From contig NZ_JABWMJ010000003.1 in NCBI RefSeq assembly GCF_013366375.1, positions 186,001 to 250,000 of the forward strand: DNA of 64,000 nucleotides, given 5' to 3'. The notes under the pieces were generated by a model. It was given only the letters and a program-made list of their open reading frames with translations. It was not told the DNA's origin and searched no databases. The position numbers were made by a program, and so were the translations under genes. Within the stretch, counting starts at the first letter, position 1. Each line of letters starts with the position of its first letter. Positions 32,684 to 41,573 of the stretch are shown here, one piece after another. The stretch is from Rhizobacter koreensis. GTDB taxonomy: Bacteria; Pseudomonadota; Gammaproteobacteria; Burkholderiales; Burkholderiaceae_C.

Positions 32684-35593
32684 ATGCAAACCATCACCGT
32701 TCCGAGCGCACCCCCGGCGACCGTGCTGCGACCCGCCACCCGACCTGCCGGCAGCCCCTCCGCGTACGAGGGCTATCAGATCCTGCGGCGCAACGGCGCG
32801 GTGGTCGCGTTCGAGCCGAACAAGATCGCGGTCGCGCTGATGAAGGCCTTCCTCGCGGTGCACGGCACGCAGGGCGCCGCGTCGGCGAGCGTTCGCGAGA
32901 CCGTCGACGGCCTGACCGAGTCAGTGGTGCGCGCGCTGCTGCGCTCGCGCCCGGGCGGCGGCACCTTCCACATCGAGGACGTGCAGGACCAGGTCGAGCT
33001 CGGCCTCATGCGCGGTGGCCACCACGAGGTCGCACGTGCCTACGTGCTGTACCGCGAGCGCCGCGCGCAGGAGCGTGCCAAGGGCGGCCGCGCTCCAGAG
33101 GCCGTCGAGCCGGCGATCACGGTCACCGACCGCGGTCAGCGCGTGCCGCTCGACCTCGGCCGTCTGCAGACGCTCATCGAATCGGCGTGTGCCGACCTCG
33201 GCGTCGACGTCCGCCCCGAGCCGATCCTCGCCGAGACCAAGCGCAACCTGTACGACGGTGTGCCGATCGACGAGGTGCACAAGGCGGCGATCCTCGCCGC
33301 GCGCACGCTGATCGAGCGCGACCCGGGCTACAGCCGCGCCACCGCACGCCTGCTGCTGCACACGATCCGCCGCGAGATCGTCGGCGAAGAGCTGCTGCAA
33401 TCCGACATGGCGCTGCGCTACCCCGACTACTTTGCGCAGTTCATCAAGCGCGGCGTCAACGCCGAGCTGCTCGACGAGCGCCTGATGCAGTTCGACCTCG
33501 CCCGGCTCGGCGCCGCGCTGAAGGCCGATCGCGACCTGCAGTTCGACTACCTCGGCCTGCAGACGCTCTACGACCGCTACTTCCTGCACGTCGACGACGT
33601 CCGCATCGAAATGCCGCAGGCGTTCTACATGCGGGTGGCGATGGGCCTGGCCCTGGGCGAGGTCGACCGCGAGGCGCGCGCGATCGAGTTCTACGAGGTG
33701 CTCTCGACGTTCGACTTCATGAGCTCGACGCCGACCCTGTTCAATTCGGGAACGCGCCGCTCGCAGCTTTCGAGCTGCTATCTCACGACGGTGGCCGACG
33801 ACCTCGACGGCATCTACGAGGCGCTCAAGGAGAACGCGCTGCTGTCCAAGTTCGCCGGCGGTCTGGGCAACGACTGGACCAACGTGCGCGCGCTCGGCAG
33901 CCACATCAAGGGCACCAACGGCAAGAGCCAGGGCGTGGTGCCGTTCCTGAAGGTCGTCAACGACACCGCGGTCGCGGTCAACCAGGGCGGCAAGCGCAAG
34001 GGCGCGGTCTGCGCGTACCTCGAGACCTGGCACCTCGACATCGAGGAGTTCCTCGAGCTGCGCAAGAACACCGGCGACGATCGCCGCCGCACGCACGACA
34101 TGAACACCGCCAACTGGGTCCCCGACCTGTTCATGAAGCGCGTGATGGAAGGCGGCGAGTGGACCCTGTTCTCGCCGAGCACCTGCCCCGACCTGCACGA
34201 CAAGTTCGGCACCGACTTCGAGGCGGCCTATACCGCCTACGAAGACAAGGTCGCGCGCGGCGAGATCAAGCTCTTCAAGAAGATGAAGGCGGCCGACCTC
34301 TGGCGCCGCATGCTGACGATGCTGTTCGAGACCGGGCACCCCTGGATCACGTTCAAGGACGCCTGCAACGTGCGCTCGCCGCAGCAGCACGTCGGCGTCG
34401 TGCACTCGAGCAACCTCTGCACCGAGATCACGCTCAACACCAGCGAGACCGAGATCGCGGTCTGCAACCTGGGCTCCGTGAACCTCGCGCATCACGTCAA
34501 GGACGGTCGGATCGACCATCCCAAGCTGCAGCGCACCATCGCCACCGCGATGCGGATGCTCGACAACGTGATTGACATCAACTACTACGCGGTGCGCAAG
34601 GCGCGCGACTCGAACCTGCGCCATCGCCCAGTCGGCCTCGGCATCATGGGCTTCCAGGACGCCCTCTACGAGACCGGGACGCCGTACGCGTCGGAAGCCG
34701 CCGTCGAGTTCGCCGACCGCTCGATGGAGGCGGTGTGCTACTACGCCTACTGGGCCTCGACCGAGCTCGCCGCCGAGCGCGGCCGCTATTCGAGCTATCG
34801 CGGCTCGCTGTGGGACCGCGGCGTGCTGCCGATGGACACGCTCGATCTGCTCGCCGAGCAGCGTGGCGGCTACGTCGACATCGACCGCAGCAGCGCGCTC
34901 GACTGGGACGCGCTGCGCCAGCGCATTGCGGTGCACGGCATGCGCAACTCGAACTGCGTCGCGATCGCGCCGACCGCGACCATCTCGAACATCGTCGGCG
35001 TCAGTGCGTCGATCGAGCCGTCGTTCGGCAACCTGTCGGTCAAGTCGAACCTCTCGGGCGAGTTCACGGTGGTCAACGAGTACCTCGTTCGCGACCTCAA
35101 GAAGCTCGGCCTCTGGGACGACGTGATGGTCATGGACCTCAAGCACTTCGACGGTTCGCTGCGCCGCATCGACCGCGTGCCCGAGAACCTGAAGGCGCTG
35201 TACGCGACCGCGTTCGAGATTGAGACGCACTGGCTCGTCGAGGCCGCCGCGCGGCGCCAGAAGTGGATCGACCAGGCCCAGTCGCTCAACATCTACATGG
35301 CGGGCGTCTCGGGCAAGAAGCTCGACGAGACGTACAAGCTCGCGTGGCAGCGCGGTCTCAAGACCACGTACTACCTGCGCACGATGAGCGCGACCAACGC
35401 CGAGAAGTCGACGGTGAAGTCGGGTCAGCTCAACGCGGTGTCGAGCGGTGCCGGCAGCGACGGCCTCGCGGCCGCGCCAGTTAAGGCCGCGCGCCCCGCG
35501 CCGGCCGAGACGCTCGCGCCGACGGCGGTCGATGCGGCCAGCGACGTCAAGTTCTGCGCGCTCGACGACCCGGGTTGCGAGGCCTGCCAGTAA
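32684..35593 (+). CDS. nrdA: Ribonucleoside-diphosphate reductase class Ia, alpha subunit
   Basis: Catalytic subunit that reduces NDPs to dNDPs using a radical from NrdB. 969 residues, longer than E. coli NrdA (761). There are two N-terminal ATP-cone-like regions: one at about 25-130 (ILRRNGAVVAFEPNKIAVALMK), and a degenerate second at about 145-240 with ITVTDRGQRVPLDLGRLQ. The catalytic barrel contains SSCYLTTV, the NLCTEI region, PTATIS and the tyrosine relay near the end. A C-terminal CxxC (CEACQ) serves for reduction by thioredoxin or glutaredoxin. An SD (AGGGAG) precedes the ATG. NrdR control is predicted. Confidence 0.97.
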   Translation: MQTITVPSAPPATVLRPATRPAGSPSAYEGYQILRRNGAVVAFEPNKIAVALMKAFLAVHGTQGAASASVRETVDGLTESVVRALLRSRPGGGTFHIEDVQDQVELGLMRGGHHEVARAYVLYRERRAQERAKGGRAPEAVEPAITVTDRGQRVPLDLGRLQTLIESACADLGVDVRPEPILAETKRNLYDGVPIDEVHKAAILAARTLIERDPGYSRATARLLLHTIRREIVGEELLQSDMALRYPDYFAQFIKRGVNAELLDERLMQFDLARLGAALKADRDLQFDYLGLQTLYDRYFLHVDDVRIEMPQAFYMRVAMGLALGEVDREARAIEFYEVLSTFDFMSSTPTLFNSGTRRSQLSSCYLTTVADDLDGIYEALKENALLSKFAGGLGNDWTNVRALGSHIKGTNGKSQGVVPFLKVVNDTAVAVNQGGKRKGAVCAYLETWHLDIEEFLELRKNTGDDRRRTHDMNTANWVPDLFMKRVMEGGEWTLFSPSTCPDLHDKFGTDFEAAYTAYEDKVARGEIKLFKKMKAADLWRRMLTMLFETGHPWITFKDACNVRSPQQHVGVVHSSNLCTEITLNTSETEIAVCNLGSVNLAHHVKDGRIDHPKLQRTIATAMRMLDNVIDINYYAVRKARDSNLRHRPVGLGIMGFQDALYETGTPYASEAAVEFADRSMEAVCYYAYWASTELAAERGRYSSYRGSLWDRGVLPMDTLDLLAEQRGGYVDIDRSSALDWDALRQRIAVHGMRNSNCVAIAPTATISNIVGVSASIEPSFGNLSVKSNLSGEFTVVNEYLVRDLKKLGLWDDVMVMDLKHFDGSLRRIDRVPENLKALYATAFEIETHWLVEAAARRQKWIDQAQSLNIYMAGVSGKKLDETYKLAWQRGLKTTYYLRTMSATNAEKSTVKSGQLNAVSSGAGSDGLAAAPVKAARPAPAETLAPTAVDAASDVKFCALDDPGCEACQ

Positions 35594-35698
35594 GGGCTCG
35601 ATCGCTCCGACGGCAACGTTGGTCAAAAGGGTCGATGCGATGCTGCAACAAGGCTTCGCGTTGCCCTGCCGATCGTCGTGCAAACCGTCAACAAGTAC

Positions 35699-35727
35699 TT
35701 GGGCTTATCGCCTGAGACTCTCATAAT
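35699..35727 (+). promoter_or_regulatory. Candidate internal promoter for nrdB
   Basis: TTGGGC (35699-35704), 17-bp spacer, CATAAT (35722-35727), 23 bp before the nrdB ATG. It would allow nrdB transcription independent of the NrdR-controlled nrdA promoter. No NrdR box is seen here. Confidence 0.55.
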
Positions 35728-35750
35728 TCGACGCACAGGAAATCATCACG

Positions 35751-36977
35751 ATGTTGGTCTGGGAAGAAGACATCAAGCCCGCGAAGCCCAACCTCGCGGG
35801 AGCACCTCAAGGCCCGCTGGCGGTGCCGCCGGTCGCACCATCGTCGCCGTCGCTCAGCCTTCCCGAAGCCGATCCGATCAGGCTCGGTCAGGCATCGGTG
35901 CCGCCCGCCGCGCGCGCCGCGGCAAGCGTTGCATCGAACGCCGCCAAGCCGGTCAGCACGCGCCGCGTGCGGGCGGCCGACAAGCGCATCATCAACGGCG
36001 AGACCGACGTCAACCAGCTGGTCCCGTTCAAGTACAAGTGGGCGTGGGAGAAGTACCTCGCCACCTGCGCGAACCACTGGATGCCGCAGGAGGTGAACAT
36101 GTCGCGCGACATCGCGACGTGGAAGAGCCCGACCGGCCTCACCGAAGACGAGCGCCGCATCGTCAAGCGCAACCTCGGCTTCTTCGTGACCGCCGACTCG
36201 CTGGCGGCCAACAACATCGTGCTCGGTACCTACCGGCACATCACCGCCCCCGAATGCCGGCAGTTCCTGTTGCGCCAGGCGTTCGAGGAGGCGATCCATA
36301 CGCACGCCTACCAGTACATCGTCGAATCGCTCGGGCTCGACGAGAGCGAGCTCTTCAACGCGTACCACGAGGTCGCATCGATCCGCGACAAGGACGAGTT
36401 CCTGTTGCCGTTCATCGAGGCGATCATGGATCCGAACTTCCACACCGGCACGATCGAGAACGACCGCACGCTGCTGAAGTCGCTGATCGTCTTCGCTTGC
36501 CTGATGGAAGGCCTCTTCTTCTACGTCGGCTTCACGCAGATCCTCGCCCTCGGCCGGCAGAACAAGATGACCGGCGCGGCCGAGCAGTACCAGTACATCC
36601 TGCGCGACGAGTCGATGCACTGCAACTTCGGCATCGACCTCATCAACCAGATCAAGGCCGAGAACCCGCAGCTCTGGACCGCCGAGTTCAAGGCCGAGAT
36701 CCGGAGCCTGTTCGAGCAGGCGGTGGCGCTCGAGTACCGCTATGCCGAAGACACCATGCCGCGCGGCGTGCTCGGCATGAACGCGTCGATGTTCAAGGGG
36801 TACCTCCGCTACATCGCGAACCGCCGCGCCACCCAGATCGGCCTGGAGGAACTGTTCCCCAACGAGGAGAACCCGTTCCCGTGGATGAGCGAGATGATCG
36901 ACCTCAAGAAGGAGCGCAACTTCTTCGAGACCCGCGTCATCGACTACCAAAGCGGAGGCGCGCTGTCGTGGGACTGA
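35751..36977 (+). CDS. nrdB: Ribonucleoside-diphosphate reductase class Ia, beta subunit
   Basis: Diiron/tyrosyl-radical subunit. 408 residues. Metal ligands: Asp149 ([12 protein letters not shown]), Glu180 and His183 (EEAIHTHAY), and later E...DESMH. Tyr187 in HTHAY occupies the position of the E. coli radical Tyr122, so a canonical radical is expected. The first 75 residues are a Pro/Ala-rich extension before [15 protein letters not shown]. The C-terminus ends GGALSWD, which would bind NrdA. Requires oxygen for radical formation, consistent with an aerobic host. Confidence 0.97.
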   Translation: MLVWEEDIKPAKPNLAGAPQGPLAVPPVAPSSPSLSLPEADPIRLGQASVPPAARAAASVASNAAKPVSTRRVRAADKRIINGETDVNQLVPFKYKWAWEKYLATCANHWMPQEVNMSRDIATWKSPTGLTEDERRIVKRNLGFFVTADSLAANNIVLGTYRHITAPECRQFLLRQAFEEAIHTHAYQYIVESLGLDESELFNAYHEVASIRDKDEFLLPFIEAIMDPNFHTGTIENDRTLLKSLIVFACLMEGLFFYVGFTQILALGRQNKMTGAAEQYQYILRDESMHCNFGIDLINQIKAENPQLWTAEFKAEIRSLFEQAVALEYRYAEDTMPRGVLGMNASMFKGYLRYIANRRATQIGLEELFPNEENPFPWMSEMIDLKKERNFFETRVIDYQSGGALSWD

Positions 36978-36985
36978 CGCCGGAC

Positions 36986-37013
36986 ACGCGACAGGACCTG
37001 CGTCCTGTCGCGT
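36986..37013 (+). repeat. Perfect 12-bp stem hairpin downstream of nrdB
   Basis: ACGCGACAGGAC - CTGC - GTCCTGTCGCGT, starting 8 bp after the nrdB stop. There is no U-tract after it (GCCTGCG follows), so it is more likely an mRNA 3'-end stabiliser or Rho-assisted end than an intrinsic terminator. Confidence 0.7.
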
Positions 37014-37023
37014 GCCTGCGTCA

Positions 37024-37049
37024 GCCCCGGGCGCTTGCAAGCGCCCGGG
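37024..37049. repeat. Perfect 26-bp DNA palindrome
   Basis: The half-site CCCCGGGCGCTTG (37024-37036) is followed directly by its exact reverse complement CAAGCGCCCGGGG. It lies 10 bp after the preceding hairpin, without a U-tract. It could be a second mRNA hairpin or a protein-binding palindrome. Together with the preceding stem it marks the end of nrdB. Confidence 0.65.
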
Positions 37050-37217
37050 GTGAGCCGGACCGCAACGGGTCATCTCACCACCAAATCGGCGCAGGCCCGC
37101 AACCTGCCTAACACACCGACAACAAGGACAGAACGAGACCAAGTGACTCGTCGAGCGATCAAGACCCGCCAGACGCGATGCACCGACACAGAAGCGGTGC
37201 GGGCGGCTGGCTTTCCC

Positions 37218-37265
37218 ATTCATCGCACCGGCGACGCCCCTCCTGGGCAGTCGCGGGCGATGAAT
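37218..37265 (+). ncRNA. Structured RNA candidate with CUCCU loop, upstream of the H1-like gene
   Basis: A 20-bp stem formed by four blocks: ATTCATCGC/GCGATGAAT, CCG/CGG, CGAC/GTCG and GCCC/GGGC. The blocks are separated only by single-base bulges (A37227, G37231, A37249) and closed by the five-base loop CTCCT (37240-37244). The loop is the exact complement of AGGAG at 37314-37318, the Shine-Dalgarno of the next gene. It lies in the 347-bp nrdB-histone gap and has no plausible reading frame. It could be a 5'-UTR regulatory element or a separate small RNA; strand and transcription are unproven. Confidence 0.45.
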
Positions 37266-37324
37266 AGCTGCGGGGCCGGCCCGAGCCGCCCGCGGTTCCT
37301 TTCCACTTGATCAAGGAGAACGTC

Positions 37325-37765
37325 ATGGCAACTGCGAAAAAGGCGACGGCCAAGAAGGCGGCCGGCAAGACCGCGCCCGTGAAGAAGGCGGCAACCGCGA
37401 AGAAGGCGACCGCGAAGACGGCGCCGATGAAGAAGATGGCTGCCAAGAAGGCGAGCGCCAAGAGCACGGCCGGCAAGACGGCAGGCGCGAAGACGGCTGG
37501 TGCCAAGAGCGCCGCCGGCACCCGCACGAGCGCCAAGAGCGCGGGTGCGAAGACGGCGGTCAAGAAGGCCGCGACCAAGAAGGCCGCCGCCAAGAAGGCG
37601 CCCGCGACCAAAAAGGCCCCGGCCAAGAAGGCGGCCGGCAAGAAGGCCGCCAAGAAGGCGTCGGGCGGCACGGCGGCGGCTCCTGCGTCGGCACCTTCGG
37701 CACCGGCGAAGACCTCGCTCAGCCCGCAAGCCGCGTGGCCGTTCCCGACGGGCAGCAAGCCCTGA
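37325..37765 (+). CDS. Histone H1-like, Lys/Ala-rich nucleoid protein
   Basis: 146 residues made almost wholly of Ala, Lys, Thr, Gly and Ser in KKA, KKAT and KKAPA repeats, ending in a less basic tail (TSLSPQAAWPFPTGSKP). It resembles the C-terminal half of eukaryotic H1 and the bacterial HctB/H1-like proteins found in Burkholderiales. It probably binds and compacts DNA. AAGGAG at good spacing precedes the ATG at 37325; an in-frame ATC-like upstream extension is not needed. A strong terminator follows. The upstream hairpin may regulate it. Such repeats are prone to length variation. Confidence 0.88.
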   Translation: MATAKKATAKKAAGKTAPVKKAATAKKATAKTAPMKKMAAKKASAKSTAGKTAGAKTAGAKSAAGTRTSAKSAGAKTAVKKAATKKAAAKKAPATKKAPAKKAAGKKAAKKASGGTAAAPASAPSAPAKTSLSPQAAWPFPTGSKP

Positions 37766-37786
37766 CGAGCGGCATACGCCTCTGTC

Positions 37787-37815
37787 AAGCCCGGCTTCGG
37801 CCGGGCTTTTGTTTT
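37787..37815 (+). terminator. Rho-independent terminator of the H1-like gene
   Basis: Stem AAGCCCGGC - TTCG - GCCGGGCTT followed by TTGTTTT, 21 bp after the stop. The stable UUCG tetraloop is notable. Confidence 0.93.
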
Positions 37816-37884
37816 CCCGAGCGCGAACGACGTCGCGGTGAGGTCGAGCCGCCGCGCATCGCAGGCGGCAACGACGGCTCCTGA

Positions 37885-38787
37885 TCAGCCGAGCCGTGCG
37901 GAATCGAGCGTGTGGTTCTGGCCGCCGCGGCTCGCGATCTTGATCGCACCGAGGCGATTGCCGAGCTCGGCGCAACGCGCGAGCGCCCAGTCGCGCTCGA
38001 GGCCGTAGAGCAGGGCGGCGCGGAACGCGTCACCGCACCCGGTGGGGTCGACCACCGCATCGGCCTTGACGCCGGGCACCAGGGTGCGCACACCTTGCTG
38101 CCACACCTCGCAGCCCTCGGCCCCGAGCGTGACGACGACGCCGCGCAGATGCGAGCGCGAGAGCGCCTCGATCGTGGTGCCGACGCGGTCGCACAGCATG
38201 CGTGCCTCGTAGTCGTTGAGCGCGACCCAGCTCGCCTGCTCGACGAAGCGCGCGAGTTCGGGTCCGTCGAACATCGGCAGGCCCTGACCCGGATCGAAGA
38301 TGAACGGCACGCCCGCGTCCGCCAGCTGGGCGGCATGCTGCAGCATCGCGTCGCGGCCGTCGGGCGCGACGATGCCGATGCGGATCGACGCATCGGCGGG
38401 AACCGCGGTCTCGTGCGCCGATTGCATCGCGCCCGGGTGGAACGCGGTGATCTGGTTGTTGTCGACGTCGGTGATGATGATCGCCTGCGCGGTGAACGCG
38501 TCGTCGACCTGCCGGATCAGGTCGGTGCGGGCGCCCCAGCCCGCGATGCGCTCGACGTAGCCGGCGCCGTCGCCGCCCACCGCTGCCATCACCACCGGCT
38601 CGCCGCCGAGCTGGGCCAACGAATAGGCGATGTTGCCGGCGCAGCCGCCGAACTCGCGCCGCATCGTCGGTACGAGGAACGACACGTTCAGGATGTGCAG
38701 CTGCTCGGGCAGGATCTGCTGTGCGAAGCGGCCCGGGAAGGTGGCGATGGTGTCGAAGGCGAGCGAGCCACAGATCAGTGCAGGCAT
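37885..38787 (-). CDS. PfkB-family carbohydrate/nucleoside kinase
   Basis: 300-residue ribokinase-fold enzyme. N-terminal GSLAFDTIATFPGRF, GGCAGNIAYSLAQLGGEPVVMAAVG (PfkB signature 1 region) and the C-terminal catalytic block DPTGCGDAFRAALLYGL (signature 2, general base Asp). Homologues in Burkholderiales are often labelled adenosine kinase or sugar kinase. Substrate specificity cannot be told from sequence. It lies 18 bp downstream of the DUF3426 gene on the same strand. Confidence 0.88.
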   Translation of the reverse strand: MPALICGSLAFDTIATFPGRFAQQILPEQLHILNVSFLVPTMRREFGGCAGNIAYSLAQLGGEPVVMAAVGGDGAGYVERIAGWGARTDLIRQVDDAFTAQAIIITDVDNNQITAFHPGAMQSAHETAVPADASIRIGIVAPDGRDAMLQHAAQLADAGVPFIFDPGQGLPMFDGPELARFVEQASWVALNDYEARMLCDRVGTTIEALSRSHLRGVVVTLGAEGCEVWQQGVRTLVPGVKADAVVDPTGCGDAFRAALLYGLERDWALARCAELGNRLGAIKIASRGGQNHTLDSARLG

Positions 38788-38805
38788 GGTTTGGGGTGGG
38801 GCGGT

Positions 38806-40626
38806 TCAGGGGTAGAAGATTTCGACGGTGTAGCCGGTGACGCGCGCCTCGCGCACCGCCAGCAGCGCGTGCAGCGCGAGTTCGCTGCCCGGTTGCAGCA
38901 GGGCCGGCGCGCCGAGCTCGCGGGGCGTCAGCATGCGGCGCGCGACCAGGGTGCCGGCCGAGTCGGTGAGGCGCAGGTCGAACGATGGCATCGCCAGCGC
39001 GACCGTCCCGCGGCTGCGCAGCGTCACGCTCAGGCGGAAGGCGTCGAGCGTGGGATCGCGCAGCAGCGCGCTGCTGTCGAGCGTGATCTGGTCGATCGCG
39101 CGGGGGGCCTCGACGCGGCAGCCGACGAGGCCGCACCAGGCTTCGAGTGCGCCACGGGTCGCCGGCACCCGCGCCGCGAGCGCGTCGCGAAAGTGGTGAG
39201 CGATCTGGCCGAGCAGGACGAGCGCGGCGGCGGCGACGATTGCGATGAGCAGCGCACGCGCGCGACGGCCCTGCCAGCGGGACGGACGTTCGGGGACTTG
39301 CAGGAAGGTGGGGAGGTCGCCGGGAGAGGCCGCCGCACTCTCGGTGGTCGTGACCGGCTCGGGCGATTCGAGAGCGGCCGGGATCGAGCTCGCAGCGTCG
39401 CGGCGCTCGACCCGGTCGCCGGGACCGGTGCTGTCGTCGCCGTGACTGCGCTCGCGTTGGTCGGCGCGCTCTCCGAGCTCGCCGGAGCCCGCGTGGCTGG
39501 CCGGAACGAGCCAGTGCTCGGCGGCATCGGCGTCGCCGTCGGCGTGTACCCGCCCCTCGCCTACCTGGCTGCTTGCCAGAGTGGTCGCGGGAGTCGCATG
39601 GCCCGGGTCGGCGAACACGACGTGGATCTCCGGCGAGGTGTCGTGCGCGCTGTCGGGCAGCGGCTCGGCGGTTCTCGAGGCGTCCCCAGGCGGCAGCGCG
39701 GGCGGCTCATGGGGGCCCGGGCCGGATGGCTCGGCGCGGTCCGGCTCGATCGCCGACGACGCCGGAAAGCTTGCGGCCGGCACCACAGAGGCTGGGTCGG
39801 CCTCGTCGGACGGCCGCTGATCCGGTGCCGCCGTTTCGCGCGCCGGCAGCGCAGCGCCCGCAGAGCCTGGAGCCGCCGGCGTCGATACGGAGGCTTCATC
39901 GAGGCTGCTGGCCGCCGACGCAGCGTGCGCCGGAATTTCGGCGCCTCCCGACCCGGTGACAGGATGCTGCGGACTCGGGTCCGGCCCGGCGAGCGCCTCG
40001 CCGGCCTGCGCTGTCTCGCCAGGCGCCGGGAGGCGCGCGGCAGGTGCCTGCGCGACGTCGGTCGACTCGCGGGCGAGCAGGGCGCCCATCGAGGGCGCGG
40101 TGGTGTCCGCCTGGTCGACCGGTGCGGTGCCGCTGGGCAGCGCCTCGGATTCGCCGGCCATACCCAGGTCGGCCGACGGACCCGGCGCGTCGACCAGGCC
40201 GATCCGGAACGGCCCAGGCTCGGCCAGCGGCTCGGGCGACGTCGCACCGCTGCCTGCGGTCAGGCCGAGCACCGCAGTCGAGGCGGCTGCGACGGCATCG
40301 TCGCGCGAGCCGGGGGTCGCCTCTGGCGCAACGGCTTTCGCGTCCGGCGACGTGTGCGGGCGTGTCGGCGCTGGCGATGCCGCACCGGTCGGCCCCGGCG
40401 ACGCTTCCCGGGATTCGGCAACGTCCGGGGTCGGTGCGAACGGGGTTCGGCCCCGCTCTGAAGGATCCGAGGGGAGCGGCTCCGCGCCCAGCTCGATCAG
40501 CCCCGCGCGGCCGTTGAAGACCTGGTTGCACTGTCCGCAGCGAACCCAGCCGTCGGAGACCTTGAGCTGGTCCTCGACGACCCGGAATGCCGTTCCGCAG
40601 AACGCGCAGCGCGTCGCGAGGCTCAT
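38806..40626 (-). CDS. Zinc-ribbon / DUF3426 membrane protein
   Basis: 606 residues. The N-terminal MJ0042-type zinc ribbon has Cys7, Cys10, Cys30 and Cys33 (TRCAFCGTAFRV...VRCGQCNQVF). A roughly 400-residue Pro/Ala/Ser/Glu-rich disordered region follows, then one transmembrane helix near residues 453-473 (RALLIAIVAAAALVLLGQI). The C-terminal DUF3426 domain (CGLVGCRVEAPRAIDQITLDSSALL...) would lie in the periplasm. Function unknown; it always follows prmA in this group. The low-complexity linker is longer than I expect for the family. Confidence 0.87.
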   Translation of the reverse strand: MSLATRCAFCGTAFRVVEDQLKVSDGWVRCGQCNQVFNGRAGLIELGAEPLPSDPSERGRTPFAPTPDVAESREASPGPTGAASPAPTRPHTSPDAKAVAPEATPGSRDDAVAAASTAVLGLTAGSGATSPEPLAEPGPFRIGLVDAPGPSADLGMAGESEALPSGTAPVDQADTTAPSMGALLARESTDVAQAPAARLPAPGETAQAGEALAGPDPSPQHPVTGSGGAEIPAHAASAASSLDEASVSTPAAPGSAGAALPARETAAPDQRPSDEADPASVVPAASFPASSAIEPDRAEPSGPGPHEPPALPPGDASRTAEPLPDSAHDTSPEIHVVFADPGHATPATTLASSQVGEGRVHADGDADAAEHWLVPASHAGSGELGERADQRERSHGDDSTGPGDRVERRDAASSIPAALESPEPVTTTESAAASPGDLPTFLQVPERPSRWQGRRARALLIAIVAAAALVLLGQIAHHFRDALAARVPATRGALEAWCGLVGCRVEAPRAIDQITLDSSALLRDPTLDAFRLSVTLRSRGTVALAMPSFDLRLTDSAGTLVARRMLTPRELGAPALLQPGSELALHALLAVREARVTGYTVEIFYP

Positions 40627-40632
40627 CGCCGC

Positions 40633-41559
40633 TCAGGCCCGACCGGGCGGGCCGGCGCGCCGGCCGGTCAACAGCACCCAGCCGTCCTCGCGGTCGGCGA
40701 CGTCGATGTCGAGCCAGGGCGCGTAGGCGGCCTTCAGGGCGTCGGTCTGGCGCTCCAGGATGCCGGCGAGGATCAGGTCGCCGCCGGGCGCGGCGAGGTC
40801 CGACAGAAGGGGGGCGAGCAGGGTCAGCGGCGTCGCGAGGATGTTGGCGATCACGAGGTCGTACGGTCCGTTCGCGATCTCGGGCGCGCCGACGTGCACG
40901 CGGACGCCGTTCGCCTCGGCGTTGGCACGCGTCGCCTCGAGCGCCGGCGGGTCGATGTCGACCGCGTCGACTGCTCCGGCGCCGCACAGCATCGCGCCGA
41001 TCGCGAGGATGCCGGAACCGCAGCCGTAGTCGATGACGCGCTGCCAGCGCGCGCCCGGCGCGTCGCCCGGGCCGGCTCGTTCGGCGATCCAGCGCAGGCA
41101 CATGCGCGTCGTCGGGTGCGTGCCGGTGCCGAACGCCAGCCCGGGGTCGAGCCGGATCACGCGGGTGGCGCCGGCCGGCGGCTCGTGCCAGCTCGGCACG
41201 ATCCAGAAGTTTTCGGCGACGTGCACCGGCGCGAACTGCGACTGCGTGCGGCGCACCCAGTCGACCTCGTCGACGTCGCGGATCGACTGCACCGCGGCGC
41301 CGTCCTCGGCGAACGCGGCCATCACCGCGGCCGCCGCGGCGGTGGCGTGGTCGTCGCTCGCGAACAGCACCTTGACGACGGCGTGCTCCCAGCTCGTGTC
41401 GTCGGCGGTGGAGCCGGGCTCGCCGAACAGCGGGCGCTCGTGGTCGGTGCCGGCATCGGCGTCTTCCACCGACACCGACAGCGCGTCGTGGACGTCGAGC
41501 AGCAGGTCGGACGCCGCCTCGACGATCGACGCCGGGGCGCTGAAGGTCAGCTCGACCAT
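40633..41559 (-). CDS. prmA: Ribosomal protein L11 methyltransferase PrmA
   Basis: SAM-dependent trimethylation of L11. 308 residues: N-terminal substrate-recognition domain, then the methyltransferase with GLAFGTGTHPTTRMCL, VIDYGCGSGILAIGA (SAM loop) and NILATPLTLLAPLL. The start ATG at 41559 follows accC by 14 bp; a longer frame overlaps accC out of phase and is rejected. Part of accB-accC-prmA-DUF3426, a conserved unit. Confidence 0.95.
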   Translation of the reverse strand: MVELTFSAPASIVEAASDLLLDVHDALSVSVEDADAGTDHERPLFGEPGSTADDTSWEHAVVKVLFASDDHATAAAAAVMAAFAEDGAAVQSIRDVDEVDWVRRTQSQFAPVHVAENFWIVPSWHEPPAGATRVIRLDPGLAFGTGTHPTTRMCLRWIAERAGPGDAPGARWQRVIDYGCGSGILAIGAMLCGAGAVDAVDIDPPALEATRANAEANGVRVHVGAPEIANGPYDLVIANILATPLTLLAPLLSDLAAPGGDLILAGILERQTDALKAAYAPWLDIDVADREDGWVLLTGRRAGPPGRA

Positions 41560-41573
41560 CGTGCCGCCCGCCC

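Noticed and set aside
32921..35683. 920-codon minus-strand frame opposite nrdA
   Set aside because: Antisense shadow; nrdA has all catalytic blocks and its own promoter.
37325..37765. H1-like gene as a frameshifted or spurious low-complexity ORF
   Set aside because: It has a strong SD, a terminator and Lys/Ala periodicity typical of known bacterial H1-like proteins.
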